Below are positions 8,077 through 15,740 of a stretch of 64,000 bases of DNA, in pieces. Every line of letters begins with the position of its first letter. The first letter of the stretch is position 1. The stretch is taken from NCBI GenBank assembly GCA_900539845.1, contig UQDP01000002.1, positions 124,001-188,000 on the forward strand, read 5' to 3'. Source of the stretch: an uncultured Oscillospiraceae bacterium (GTDB lineage: Bacteria > Bacillota > Clostridia > Oscillospirales > Acutalibacteraceae). A program made the translations under genes and the position numbers. The notes under the pieces are model-generated. The model did no database searches. It was given only the letters and a program-made list of their open reading frames with translations, and was not told the origin of the DNA.

Positions 8077-8685
8077 ATGGACAGCAATGCATTATTTAAA
8101 TTTTCTTACGGATTATATATAATTACAGCATACGAAAACTCCACCGATAACGGCTGCATAGTCAATACCGCCGGGCAAATAACCGACTCGCCTAACCGAA
8201 TAGCCGTAACGATAAATAAAGGCAGCAAAACACATGATATGATCAAAAACACAGGCGTTTTTAATGTGTCCGTGCTTTCTGAAAACGCTGAATTTGAACT
8301 TTTCAGGCATTTTGGTTTTCAAAGCGGTTTCAGCACCGATAAATTCCGTGATTTTGCCGACTTCAAGCGTTTGGAAAACGGCGTATCCTATATAATCAAA
8401 GGAACAAACGCGTATATATCCGCGCGTGTGGAAAACGAAATCGATGAGGAAACACACACAATGTTTATCGCGCTCGTTGAGGACGCAAGAATACTGTCCG
8501 ATACGCCGTCCGCAACATACGCATATTATCACAGCAATATTAAGCCCGAGCCGCAGGAAAAGCAACGAAGGGAGACCGTTTGGAGATGCAAGGTGTGCGG
8601 ATATGAATATATCGGCGAGGAACTTCCCGAAGGTTATATCTGCCCGATATGCAAGCACCCCGCCTCGGATTTTGAGAAAATATAA
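8077..8685 (+). CDS. hrb: Flavin reductase-like protein with C-terminal rubredoxin (high-molecular-weight rubredoxin, Hrb)
   Basis: The 202-residue protein fuses an FMN-binding flavin reductase-like split barrel (residues 1-155, with NGCIVNTAGQITDSPNRIAV) to a rubredoxin (167-202, cysteines C171, C174, C189 and C192, PASDF). In Moorella such proteins carry electrons from NAD(P)H to flavodiiron proteins, detoxifying oxygen or nitric oxide. The ATG follows AAAGGGTGATCTT. It stands opposite a superoxide reductase gene with 106 bases between, which supports an oxygen-defence role. No flavodiiron protein gene is in the window. Confidence 0.9.
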   Translation: MDSNALFKFSYGLYIITAYENSTDNGCIVNTAGQITDSPNRIAVTINKGSKTHDMIKNTGVFNVSVLSENAEFELFRHFGFQSGFSTDKFRDFADFKRLENGVSYIIKGTNAYISARVENEIDEETHTMFIALVEDARILSDTPSATYAYYHSNIKPEPQEKQRRETVWRCKVCGYEYIGEELPEGYICPICKHPASDFEKI

Positions 8686-8778
8686 AAAGCGGCGCGATGC
8701 GGGCATCGCTCCCTTCAATTATCTATTTATAAGATAAATTAATTTTTGCGCGGTTCAACCGACTTTATCGACAGCCTG

Positions 8779-8808
8779 AAAAGAGGGCAAATGCCCTCTT
8801 TTTATTTG
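8779..8808. terminator. Bidirectional terminator between hrb and the GNAT gene
   Basis: A 10-bp stem (8779-8788 with 8793-8802, loop AAAT) has a T-rich tail on the plus strand and an A-run on the other arm, so it can end transcription from both sides. From the minus side it would terminate the operon that starts at rnfC. Confidence 0.8.
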
Positions 8809-9575
8809 TCTTTACAAACCGCTCTGTAAAAGAACGGTTCATCAGAGATCTTGATTTGCCTGAAACCGGCTTCTTCATATATCCTGATTGCGGTGGGATT
8901 TTCAGAATAGAGAAATGTAGTTCTGTCGCAAAGCTTTACAAGATAAGCGATAAGCTCCCTCGCAAAGCCTCTGCCTTTGAATTTTGCGGCTGTTTCCACA
9001 AGATCAAGGCAATACATTCCGAACTGCGTATGAACGATCATCGCCATACAGGCAGGCTCATTATTATAGAAACCGCAGAAAAGGCGGCAGTTTTCGCTTT
9101 GCACAACTCTGCGAAGTAAACGTCTGCTGCGGTTTACGGTATCCTCGTCTTCATCAAGATAAATACTGTAAAAATGATCAAGCAGCTTTTCCGTAATATC
9201 GTTTTTACTTTTAAGCTCGCGTATATTCAGCAAGGACGACGGTCTTATGCGGCAGCTCTCACTCAGCAGGAAATGCTTGAAACTGCCGAATCTGTATACC
9301 TCAAAGCCTTTTTCGGAAAGCGTTTTCCCGAACGATCGGTGCTGCCGGTTTACAAGATATATCCTCGGAACAAGATCCTTTAAAGTATAAAAAGATCTGA
9401 TTTCATCAAGCGCGGTTTCGAAATACTCCTCTTGGATGATACAGGCATGGTTTACATCGTGCATCGTGGGATTTTCGGTATCATAAAACATGATTCCCCA
9501 CGCGGTTTCCTGAAAATCCGCATATGCTTTCGCAGCGTAGATATCCGAAAGCATGATAAGTTCTTTGATATTCAT
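8802..9575 (-). CDS. GNAT family N-acetyltransferase
   Basis: The 257-residue protein has a C-terminal GNAT domain with the acetyl-CoA loop GRGFARELIAYLVKL (about residues 207-221) and the later YSENPTAIRIYEEAGFRQI. The N-terminal half is not a recognised domain. The start follows TTGAGGAGAAAA. It is 27 bases after the gamma carbonic anhydrase gene and may be the last gene of the rnf transcription unit, with the terminator at 8779-8808 just beyond. The acceptor substrate is unknown. Confidence 0.8.
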   Translation of the reverse strand: MNIKELIMLSDIYAAKAYADFQETAWGIMFYDTENPTMHDVNHACIIQEEYFETALDEIRSFYTLKDLVPRIYLVNRQHRSFGKTLSEKGFEVYRFGSFKHFLLSESCRIRPSSLLNIRELKSKNDITEKLLDHFYSIYLDEDEDTVNRSRRLLRRVVQSENCRLFCGFYNNEPACMAMIVHTQFGMYCLDLVETAAKFKGRGFARELIAYLVKLCDRTTFLYSENPTAIRIYEEAGFRQIKISDEPFFYRAVCKDK

Positions 9576-9602
9576 TTTTTCTCCTCAAGTTCTGTAAAAC
9601 CG

Positions 9603-10142
9603 TCAGATATTTCTTAGCGGCAGGGGCTTTGTCTGCTCAACTTTAAATTCTTCTGCTTTTTCACGGTAATGCACGGCGTTGAAACGGATCTGCTCCGCGG
9701 CCTTTTCATCAAGGGCTGCAACAGCCTTGGCAGGAACGCCCATCAGCAGCGTATTATCGCCGAATTCCTTGTTTTCCGTTACGAGCGCACCCGCTCCGAC
9801 AAGCGAGTTTTCTCCGAGCTTTGCGCCGTTCATAACCGTTGCATGCATACCGATAAGGCAGTTGTTGCCAATCGTGCAGCCGTGAATAAGAGCATTATGA
9901 CCCACCGTTACATCATCTCCGATAACCGCAGGAAAGCCCTTTGAGCAGTGAACCGTGCAGTTATCCTGAATATTTGAATTTTTGCCCACCACTATTTTTT
10001 CATCATCCGCTCTGAGGACTGCTCCGTACCACACCGAACTGCCTTCTCCGAGCGTTACATCGCCGATTATCACGGCGTTTTCCGCAATGAAAGCGGCTTT
10101 TTTTATATCGGGCGTTTTGCCCTTATAGGATCTTACTGTCAT
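9603..10142 (-). CDS. Gamma-class carbonic anhydrase family protein
   Basis: This 179-residue left-handed beta-helix protein of the YrdA/PaaY/CaiE group has hexapeptide repeats throughout. It carries the three zinc-binding histidines H65 (TVH), H82 (VGH) and H87 (IHG), plus R44 and D46 in LRADD. Members catalyse CO2/bicarbonate conversion or have lost activity. The start overlaps the upstream Gx transporter stop (ATGA) with an AAGGTG site, so it is cotranscribed with the rnf-apbE unit. Fold and ligands are clear; activity is inferred. Confidence 0.85.
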   Translation of the reverse strand: MTVRSYKGKTPDIKKAAFIAENAVIIGDVTLGEGSSVWYGAVLRADDEKIVVGKNSNIQDNCTVHCSKGFPAVIGDDVTVGHNALIHGCTIGNNCLIGMHATVMNGAKLGENSLVGAGALVTENKEFGDNTLLMGVPAKAVAALDEKAAEQIRFNAVHYREKAEEFKVEQTKPLPLRNI

Positions 10143-10639
10143 TTTATCACCTTATCAAGTCTGTTTATGATCAAATTGCCTACTACGCCGATAACCGCGC
10201 CCGTAACTGCGCCCGAAAGCAACAGAACGGGCAGATAATAAGCAATCGACGGCGTTTCCATAACGATTGCGGCGGCAATAAGCTGACCGATATTGTGAAT
10301 GGAACCGCCTATTACGGACACACCTGTTACGGACAGAGCCCTGCACCTTTTTGCAATCAGCATTGCAAGGAAAGACAGAATACCGCCTGCAAGACTGTAA
10401 ACGAGCGAGAACACACCGCCGAAAGTAAGCCCCGAAAGGATGATTCTGATTACGGAAACGGCAAATGCCTGCTTTTCGCCAACGGTATACAGCGCCGTAA
10501 CAACCACAAGATTTGCAAGCCCCAGCTTTATGCCCGGTATGCCGAAATGGAACGGTATCAGGCTTTCCAGATAAGAAAACACAAAAGCGAGTGCAACAAG
10601 GAGCGCAAAAAACGCAACTTTTTTTGACTTGCCGTTCAT
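10139..10639 (-). CDS. Gx transporter family protein (heptaprenyl diphosphate synthase component I-like)
   Basis: The 166-residue integral membrane protein has about five hydrophobic segments and the glycine-rich pattern FHFGIPGIKLGLANLVVVTAL. This family resembles ECF S components and is typically found beside NusG-domain-II and ApbE genes in Clostridia. It has been labelled heptaprenyl diphosphate synthase component I, but that activity is doubtful for it. It overlaps both neighbours by 4 bases. A transport role, perhaps for flavin or quinone precursors used by Rnf, is only a guess from context. Confidence 0.75.
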   Translation of the reverse strand: MNGKSKKVAFFALLVALAFVFSYLESLIPFHFGIPGIKLGLANLVVVTALYTVGEKQAFAVSVIRIILSGLTFGGVFSLVYSLAGGILSFLAMLIAKRCRALSVTGVSVIGGSIHNIGQLIAAAIVMETPSIAYYLPVLLLSGAVTGAVIGVVGNLIINRLDKVIK

Positions 10640-11025
10640 CGCGCCACCCCGTCTATCTCTTTTTCCATGCCGTCGGAATCAAGAACCGAAACCACCACTT
10701 TATTGGGCAGGCAAATGATGCTTTCCCCGGTTTTGCTTATACTGCTGTGATTTGCACATATCTGATCCGGGCAGCTTGCATAAATTACACTGACCGCTCC
10801 GTCCTTTATCTCAACCGTGTTCGTTATCTTTCCGCCGGTTTCCACATCATATACGCAATCCCTGTCAAGGGGCAGTGTGGCAGTAACGGTACCGTTTTGG
10901 GTGATCTGAACATAGTTTCCGTTATTCGGATTAAATATATACAATCCCAAAAACAGAGCCAGACATACGGCAAGGATCACCGCCGCAGTTATGATATCCC
11001 CTTTTTTTATCAGACCCTTTTTCAC
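10636..11025 (-). CDS. NusG domain II-containing membrane-anchored protein
   Basis: The 129-residue protein has one N-terminal transmembrane helix (DIITAAVILAVCLALFLGLY) followed by a NusG domain-II-like beta domain facing outward. It contains VIYASCPDQICANHSSISKTGESIICLPNKVVV, a pattern shared by this family. The start is a GTG at 11025 that overlaps the apbE stop. Despite the name it is not a transcription factor. The conserved cysteines and its constant position between apbE and the Gx transporter gene suggest an extracytoplasmic redox or flavin-related role, but its function is unknown. Confidence 0.8.
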   Translation of the reverse strand: MKKGLIKKGDIITAAVILAVCLALFLGLYIFNPNNGNYVQITQNGTVTATLPLDRDCVYDVETGGKITNTVEIKDGAVSVIYASCPDQICANHSSISKTGESIICLPNKVVVSVLDSDGMEKEIDGVAR

Positions 11026-12059
11026 TGCGCAAATTCTCCGTAACCCGAGGAACGGCTTATATTTCCATCCGCATCCAGCCAGACCGCCTCGGCATTCTGT
11101 GTATTTTCTATAAGCGCCATACCATCCTCCACACTCATCTGGAAAAGAGTGGTAGAGAGCACATCCGCAAGCGCCGAATCATCGGAAATAACGGTAACGC
11201 TGCGTATGCCTTCAGCCGGCATAAGCGTTTGGGAAGAGATGATGTGGCAGTACTGTTTTCCGCCGACCGTATAATACCGCTGATAATCTCCGCTTGTAAC
11301 CACGGTTGTGCCGCCTGAAGCATTTACAATATCTATATATCCTCCGTCCGGGTTTTCTATGCCGATAGAAAACGGCGTTTTTCCGTGTGCATCCCTGTAG
11401 CCCAGTGATTTAACATTGCCGCCGAGATCTATCAAGGCGGAGTTCCATACCGAGTTCTGCGTTATAAAATCGCAGATCTTTTCGCACACATAGCCCTTTG
11501 CTATTGCGCCTACATCAAGACGCATCTGATCATCGGCAAAATACACGGTCAAATTTTCCTCATCTATTATAAGGTCATTTATATCTGTATGCCGTGCCCT
11601 TTCCTCAAGGACTGCCATATCGGGCAGATATGCGGAATCGGGATTTTCTATACCGTATTCTCTTGCGTCATGCCAAACCGAAAGCACTGCGCCCATAGCA
11701 ATATTCACTCTGCCGCCGCTGATTTCATACGCCTCTTTTCCCCAAAGGAGAAGATCTATTATCTTTTTATCCGCCCGAACGGGACCGGCTGCGGCATTCT
11801 CATTTATATATTTAAGATTAACCAGATCGCCGTATGAATGATATATATCATAAAGCTGAGAATAAGTCTTCAGCTCCTCATAAACAAGGCTGAAATGATT
11901 TTCAAAGGACTGTTCTGAACGATCCGTTGCGGTTATCGAGGACGCCGTGTCAAACAGATCGAGAAAATCGCGGCTGAATCTCTGCTCTTTGCTCTGCGCA
12001 CAAGCGGAAAAAGAAAGCAAAATTAAAAGGGAAAGAACGATTGAAACAAACTTTTTCAT
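11022..12059 (-). CDS. apbE: FAD:protein FMN transferase (ApbE), lipoprotein
   Basis: ApbE covalently attaches FMN from FAD to a threonine in target proteins. Here the obvious targets are RnfG and RnfD of the same operon. The 345-residue precursor has a lipoprotein signal peptide with cysteine 20 (LSFSAC). The mature enzyme has LDVGAIAKGYVCEKI, IDLGGNVKSLG and TSGDYQRYYTVGGKQYCHI, the usual FAD- and Mg-binding regions. It acts outside the membrane. The start follows GGGAGAGAAGT, and it is 35 bases after rnfB. Confidence 0.93.
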   Translation of the reverse strand: MKKFVSIVLSLLILLSFSACAQSKEQRFSRDFLDLFDTASSITATDRSEQSFENHFSLVYEELKTYSQLYDIYHSYGDLVNLKYINENAAAGPVRADKKIIDLLLWGKEAYEISGGRVNIAMGAVLSVWHDAREYGIENPDSAYLPDMAVLEERARHTDINDLIIDEENLTVYFADDQMRLDVGAIAKGYVCEKICDFITQNSVWNSALIDLGGNVKSLGYRDAHGKTPFSIGIENPDGGYIDIVNASGGTTVVTSGDYQRYYTVGGKQYCHIISSQTLMPAEGIRSVTVISDDSALADVLSTTLFQMSVEDGMALIENTQNAEAVWLDADGNISRSSGYGEFAQ

Positions 12060-12094
12060 ACTTCTCTCCCTTCGTTAATCCTATACAATGCAGA

Positions 12095-12895
12095 TCAATT
12101 ATATTTTCTGATTACCTTGGACGGACATTTTTCCGCGCATACGCCGCAGGCAACACACTTGCTGTAATCTATTTTGGCAAGATTATCCGTTACTTTGATC
12201 GCGCCCGTGGGGCAGTTCCTTTCACAGATACCGCAGCCTATACAGCCCGCCTGGCAATTTGTGCGCACAATCTTGCCTTTCTGCTTGTTAGAGCACTGCA
12301 CTCTGTACACAGAAGACTGCGGCACGATCTCGATAAGATTCTGCGGACAGGCTTTAACGCATTTTCCGCAGGCAACGCAAAGATCGGGCTCGACCACCGC
12401 TTTGCCGTTGATGATACGTATTGCTTTACTGTCGCACACGGCAACGCAGCTCCCGTAGCCCATACAGCCGTATGAGCACGACATATCGCCGCGGCCGAGT
12501 GCAAATTTGACCGCAACGCATGTTTTGGTGCCGTAATAATCAAATTTTTTGGTTCTGAGATCCGTTGTGCCGGAGCATCGAACAAAAGCCACCTGCTTTT
12601 CCATTGTGCCTGCTTCAACGCCCATGATGGCGGCAATTTTATCTGCCGCCGCCTGACCGGAAACGGGGCAGGCCGTTACAGGCGCTTCGCCGCTTGCTAT
12701 CGCCTTTGCAAGCGAATCACAGCCCGCGTAACCGCAGGCGCCGCAGTTATTTCCGGCAAGGCACTCTCGTATCGCTGTTTCCTTTTCATCGACCTCAACA
12801 TGAAAAAGCTTTTCCGCTATGCTCAGCAAGATCGCTATAACTACGCCGACAACCGCAACCACAGCAGTTGCAATAAGAATGTTCTGAATATCCAT
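12095..12895 (-). CDS. rnfB: Rnf complex subunit B (iron-sulfur ferredoxin-type subunit)
   Basis: RnfB takes electrons from reduced ferredoxin and passes them into the membrane part of Rnf. The 266-residue protein has an N-terminal membrane helix (IATAVVAVVGVVIAILLSI), the Fe-S domain with NNCGACGYAGC and TACP, a CSYGCMGYGSC module, and ferredoxin repeats CVACGKCVKACP, CQAGCIGCGICERNCP and CVACGVCAEKCP. Up to six clusters look possible. The ATG at 12895 (MDIQNIL) follows CTTAAGGAGGTCAAT and is preferred to the longer frame. It is the last structural rnf gene in the order CDGEAB. Confidence 0.95.
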   Translation of the reverse strand: MDIQNILIATAVVAVVGVVIAILLSIAEKLFHVEVDEKETAIRECLAGNNCGACGYAGCDSLAKAIASGEAPVTACPVSGQAAADKIAAIMGVEAGTMEKQVAFVRCSGTTDLRTKKFDYYGTKTCVAVKFALGRGDMSCSYGCMGYGSCVAVCDSKAIRIINGKAVVEPDLCVACGKCVKACPQNLIEIVPQSSVYRVQCSNKQKGKIVRTNCQAGCIGCGICERNCPTGAIKVTDNLAKIDYSKCVACGVCAEKCPSKVIRKYN

Positions 12896-12905
12896 ATTGA
12901 CCTCC

Positions 12906-13484
12906 TTAAGCAAGAGAGCTGAAGCCGTAAAACGCGATTGCCATGAGGCAGGATGTCAGCAAGACCGCAGGAGTGCCCTTAAACGCTTTCGGCACATCGT
13001 TGTGCTCTGTTTTTTCACGTATTCCGGCAAGGACGATTATAGCGATTGCATAACCGCAGGCTGTACCGAAACCTGTTACAACAGATGTTATAAAATCATT
13101 TCCATCCTGAACATTAGTCAGAGCAACACCGAGCACAGCACAGTTTGTTGTTATCAGCGGAAGATATATGCCGAGCGCCGAATAAAGCTTCGGAACATAC
13201 TTTTTGAGAAACAGCTCTATAAACTGAACGAGCGCCGCTATCACGAGAATGAATATGATGGTGTTTAAATATTCAAGACCCAGTTTTTCTATAATGCCGG
13301 TATAAAGCAGATTTGTAACGGCGCTTGCAATCGTTATAACAAATATTACAGCACCGCCCATGCCGGCAGCGGTCTTGATGTTTTTAGAAACGCCCACAAA
13401 CGAACATATCCCGAGAAACTGACTTAAAACAACATTGTTTACAAGGGCAGTTGTTATAAGTACCAATATCAGAGTTGTTGCCAT
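12906..13484 (-). CDS. rnfA: Rnf complex subunit A
   Basis: The 192-residue integral membrane subunit has six predicted helices and the conserved NNVVLSQFLGICSFVGVS and TTNCAVLGVALTN segments. Their cysteines, together with those of RnfE, hold the intramembrane Fe-S cluster. It pairs with RnfE in a pseudo-symmetric unit. The start overlaps the rnfE stop (TAATG) with a GGAGGGCGAC site. The length is normal for the family. Confidence 0.95.
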   Translation of the reverse strand: MATTLILVLITTALVNNVVLSQFLGICSFVGVSKNIKTAAGMGGAVIFVITIASAVTNLLYTGIIEKLGLEYLNTIIFILVIAALVQFIELFLKKYVPKLYSALGIYLPLITTNCAVLGVALTNVQDGNDFITSVVTGFGTACGYAIAIIVLAGIREKTEHNDVPKAFKGTPAVLLTSCLMAIAFYGFSSLA

Positions 13485-14164
13485 TATTTGTCGCCCTCCG
13501 TTTTTCCGTTACAGGCAAGACCGCAGTGCAGGCAGTCGCCCTGACAGGCGTCCTCCTTAACATGGCGGTTTGCTCCCTTTACGCCGAGTTTGTTCTGAAG
13601 AGCGCACAAAAACGCAAGCACAAGGAACGCGCCGGGCGCGAGTATAAAGATGGAAACGCCCTCATAGCTTTCAGGCAGGATTTGAAATCCAAAGCACTGA
13701 CCTGTGCCGATCAGCTCGCGCACCGCGCCGATGGCAACAAGACCTATCGTAAATCCAAGCCCCATTCCGAGTCCGTCGAAAATCGACGGAATAACCTTGT
13801 TTTTAGCGGCATAGCTTTCCGCTCTGCCGAGAATGATGCAGTTTACTACTATAAGAGGAATATAGAGTCCGAGCGCATCGTAAATGGGCTTGACATATGC
13901 ATGCAAAAGCAGCTCAACAATAGTAACAAACGATGCGACTATAACTATGTACGCCGGCATTCTGACACCGTTCGGAATCACTTTTCTGAGCGCGGATATC
14001 ATAAGGTTGCTCATAACGAGGACCGCCGTGGTGGCAAGCCCCATTCCGATTCCGTTGATTGCCGAGGTCGTTACGGCAAGCGTGGGGCACATACCCAACA
14101 TAAGCACAAAGGTAGGGTTTTCCGTTATGATTCCGTTTTTCAGTCTTTCAGCAATTGGATTCAT
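13484..14164 (-). CDS. rnfE: Rnf complex subunit E with an extra cysteine-rich C-terminal tail
   Basis: The 226-residue membrane subunit has the conserved PTFVLMLGMCPTLAVTTSAING and IPLIVVNCIILGRAE segments (cluster-ligand cysteines C26 and C109) and six predicted helices ending near residue 187. After that comes a soluble tail of nearly 40 residues with C207, C211, C214 and C218 in a CX3CX2CX3C pattern followed by a charged end. The core is standard RnfE. The tail could bind a metal or an Fe-S cluster, but that is inference. The start follows AAAGGAGGGCTGATCT. Confidence 0.95.
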   Translation of the reverse strand: MNPIAERLKNGIITENPTFVLMLGMCPTLAVTTSAINGIGMGLATTAVLVMSNLMISALRKVIPNGVRMPAYIVIVASFVTIVELLLHAYVKPIYDALGLYIPLIVVNCIILGRAESYAAKNKVIPSIFDGLGMGLGFTIGLVAIGAVRELIGTGQCFGFQILPESYEGVSIFILAPGAFLVLAFLCALQNKLGVKGANRHVKEDACQGDCLHCGLACNGKTEGDK

Positions 14165-14167
14165 AGA

Positions 14168-14794
14168 TCAGCCCTCCTTTAAAATGCTGTTGTAAACGGC
14201 AAGAGCGCTGTTTACAGCCTCTGTGACCGCATTTGTTGTTACGGTCGCGCCGCTGATCGCGTCTATCTGTGTATCACCCGAGGCTCCGCCGCCCTTTACA
14301 TATTCTATAGAAGAAGCGGACTTGCCTTTAAACTGCGAGGTAAATGCATCCTCCGTGCACTTAGCGCCCAGTCCGGCTGTTTCACTGTTTGAAAGTACGG
14401 AAAAGCCGGTCAGCTTATCCGTTTTTTCATCTATACCCACGGCAACGGAAACATCGCCGCCGTAGCCGCTCGGAGAAACTGCGGCAACTACAAATCCGAG
14501 TCTTTCGCCGCTGTCATCATTTGCGTATAAAATATCGTTTACAGTACAGCCCGAAAGCCCTGCCGCGTCCACAGCGGACTGAGCCTCCTGAAGCAGTGTT
14601 TGCGCATTTTCAGGCGTTTCGAACTGTGCGCCGGGATATACGCTCTCGTAAGCCTCCATTCTGGCTGTCTCCTCTGCCGCGGCAATTGGCGCTTTTGTGA
14701 CTTCATATACAGCCGAAAGCGCAAGACCCGCAACGAGCGTTATAATCAGAAGCGCAGCACAGTTTTTTATCAATGCGGTTTTCTTTTTTGCCAC
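14168..14794 (-). CDS. rnfG: Rnf complex subunit G (covalent FMN subunit)
   Basis: RnfG is an extracytoplasmic flavoprotein held by one N-terminal helix (CAALLIITLVAGLALSAVY). The flavinylation motif ISGATVTT is near residue 181, and its threonine is the expected acceptor for FMN added by ApbE. The 208-residue length is normal. The start is a GTG at 14794 behind GAAGGAGGCGTGAGCA. It lies between rnfD and rnfE, with only 3 bases to each. Confidence 0.94.
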   Translation of the reverse strand: MAKKKTALIKNCAALLIITLVAGLALSAVYEVTKAPIAAAEETARMEAYESVYPGAQFETPENAQTLLQEAQSAVDAAGLSGCTVNDILYANDDSGERLGFVVAAVSPSGYGGDVSVAVGIDEKTDKLTGFSVLSNSETAGLGAKCTEDAFTSQFKGKSASSIEYVKGGGASGDTQIDAISGATVTTNAVTEAVNSALAVYNSILKEG

Positions 14795-14797
14795 TGC

Positions 14798-15739
14798 TCA
14801 CGCCTCCTTCTTGTTCTTTTTCTTAACACCGAAAGGCTTTGGAACCGTAATCTTTTCGATTATCGGCACTGCGAGATTACTTATTATGATAGCATAGGAA
14901 ACGCCTTCAGCACTTGAGCCGAGAATACGAAAGACCGCAGTTAAAAAGCCGATCAGAACAGCATATATCACCTGACCCCATTTGGTGATGGGGCTTGTTG
15001 TGTAATCGGTTGCCATAAAGAACGCACCCGCCATAAGTCCGCCTGTCAGAAGCTCGCCGAGCATAAACTGCCAGGTGGGCATTCCTGTTTTAAACAGGCT
15101 GAACAGGAATATGAACAGAGCCGTTGAAAGTATGTAAACTGCGGGGATTCTGATCGATATGACCTTTTTAATAAGCAGATAAGCCGCTCCTATAAGAATC
15201 GCAAGAACGGAAACTTCGCCTATACATCCCGTCTTAAAACCGAGAAATGCATCAAGCAGATCGACACTGCCGCCTGATTTCAGAACCGCAAGCGGTGTTG
15301 CGGAAGAAACGCCGTCCACTGAAAAATCTGTCATCCTTGACGCAAAGGATATAAGCAAAAAGCAGCGTGCCGCGAGCGCGGGATTCATGATGTTCTGCCC
15401 TATTCCGCCGAAAAGCATCTTCACGATAACTATGGCGAAAACGCCGCCTACGGCAGGCACCCACCAAGCCACATTCGGCGGCATATTAAGGGCAAGAATG
15501 AGCCCTGTTACAACTGCGCTGAAATCAAAAACCGTTACCGGCTTTTTTACGATAAGCTCAAAAACCGCTTCGGAAACAACGCAGCTTACAACCGATGATA
15601 GGATTACGAACAATGCATTGAGACCGAAATGCCACACACCGAAAGCCAGTGTGGGCACAAGGGCTATGCACACATCTATCATAATTTTTCTTGTTGAGCT
15701 TTTATCCCTTATATGAGGGGAAACCGAAACATTATACAT
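14798..15739 (-). CDS. rnfD: Rnf complex subunit D (membrane flavin subunit)
   Basis: The 313-residue polytopic subunit begins MYNVSVSPHIRDKSSTRKIM, as usual for the family. It has SLFKTGMPTWQFMLGELLTGG and the sequence GVSSATPLAVL, whose threonine is the probable covalent FMN site. The second residue of that motif is Ser rather than the usual Gly. The ATG at 15739 is chosen because a long upstream extension overlaps rnfC; an ATG at 15748 is possible too, and both share GGGAGGG. It almost abuts the rnfC stop. Confidence 0.93.
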   Translation of the reverse strand: MYNVSVSPHIRDKSSTRKIMIDVCIALVPTLAFGVWHFGLNALFVILSSVVSCVVSEAVFELIVKKPVTVFDFSAVVTGLILALNMPPNVAWWVPAVGGVFAIVIVKMLFGGIGQNIMNPALAARCFLLISFASRMTDFSVDGVSSATPLAVLKSGGSVDLLDAFLGFKTGCIGEVSVLAILIGAAYLLIKKVISIRIPAVYILSTALFIFLFSLFKTGMPTWQFMLGELLTGGLMAGAFFMATDYTTSPITKWGQVIYAVLIGFLTAVFRILGSSAEGVSYAIIISNLAVPIIEKITVPKPFGVKKKNKKEA

Positions 15740-15740
15740 A

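Noticed and set aside
13475..14182. 235-codon plus-strand frame opposite rnfE
   Set aside because: It lies entirely antisense to a conserved Rnf gene; its composition is that of a reading-frame shadow.
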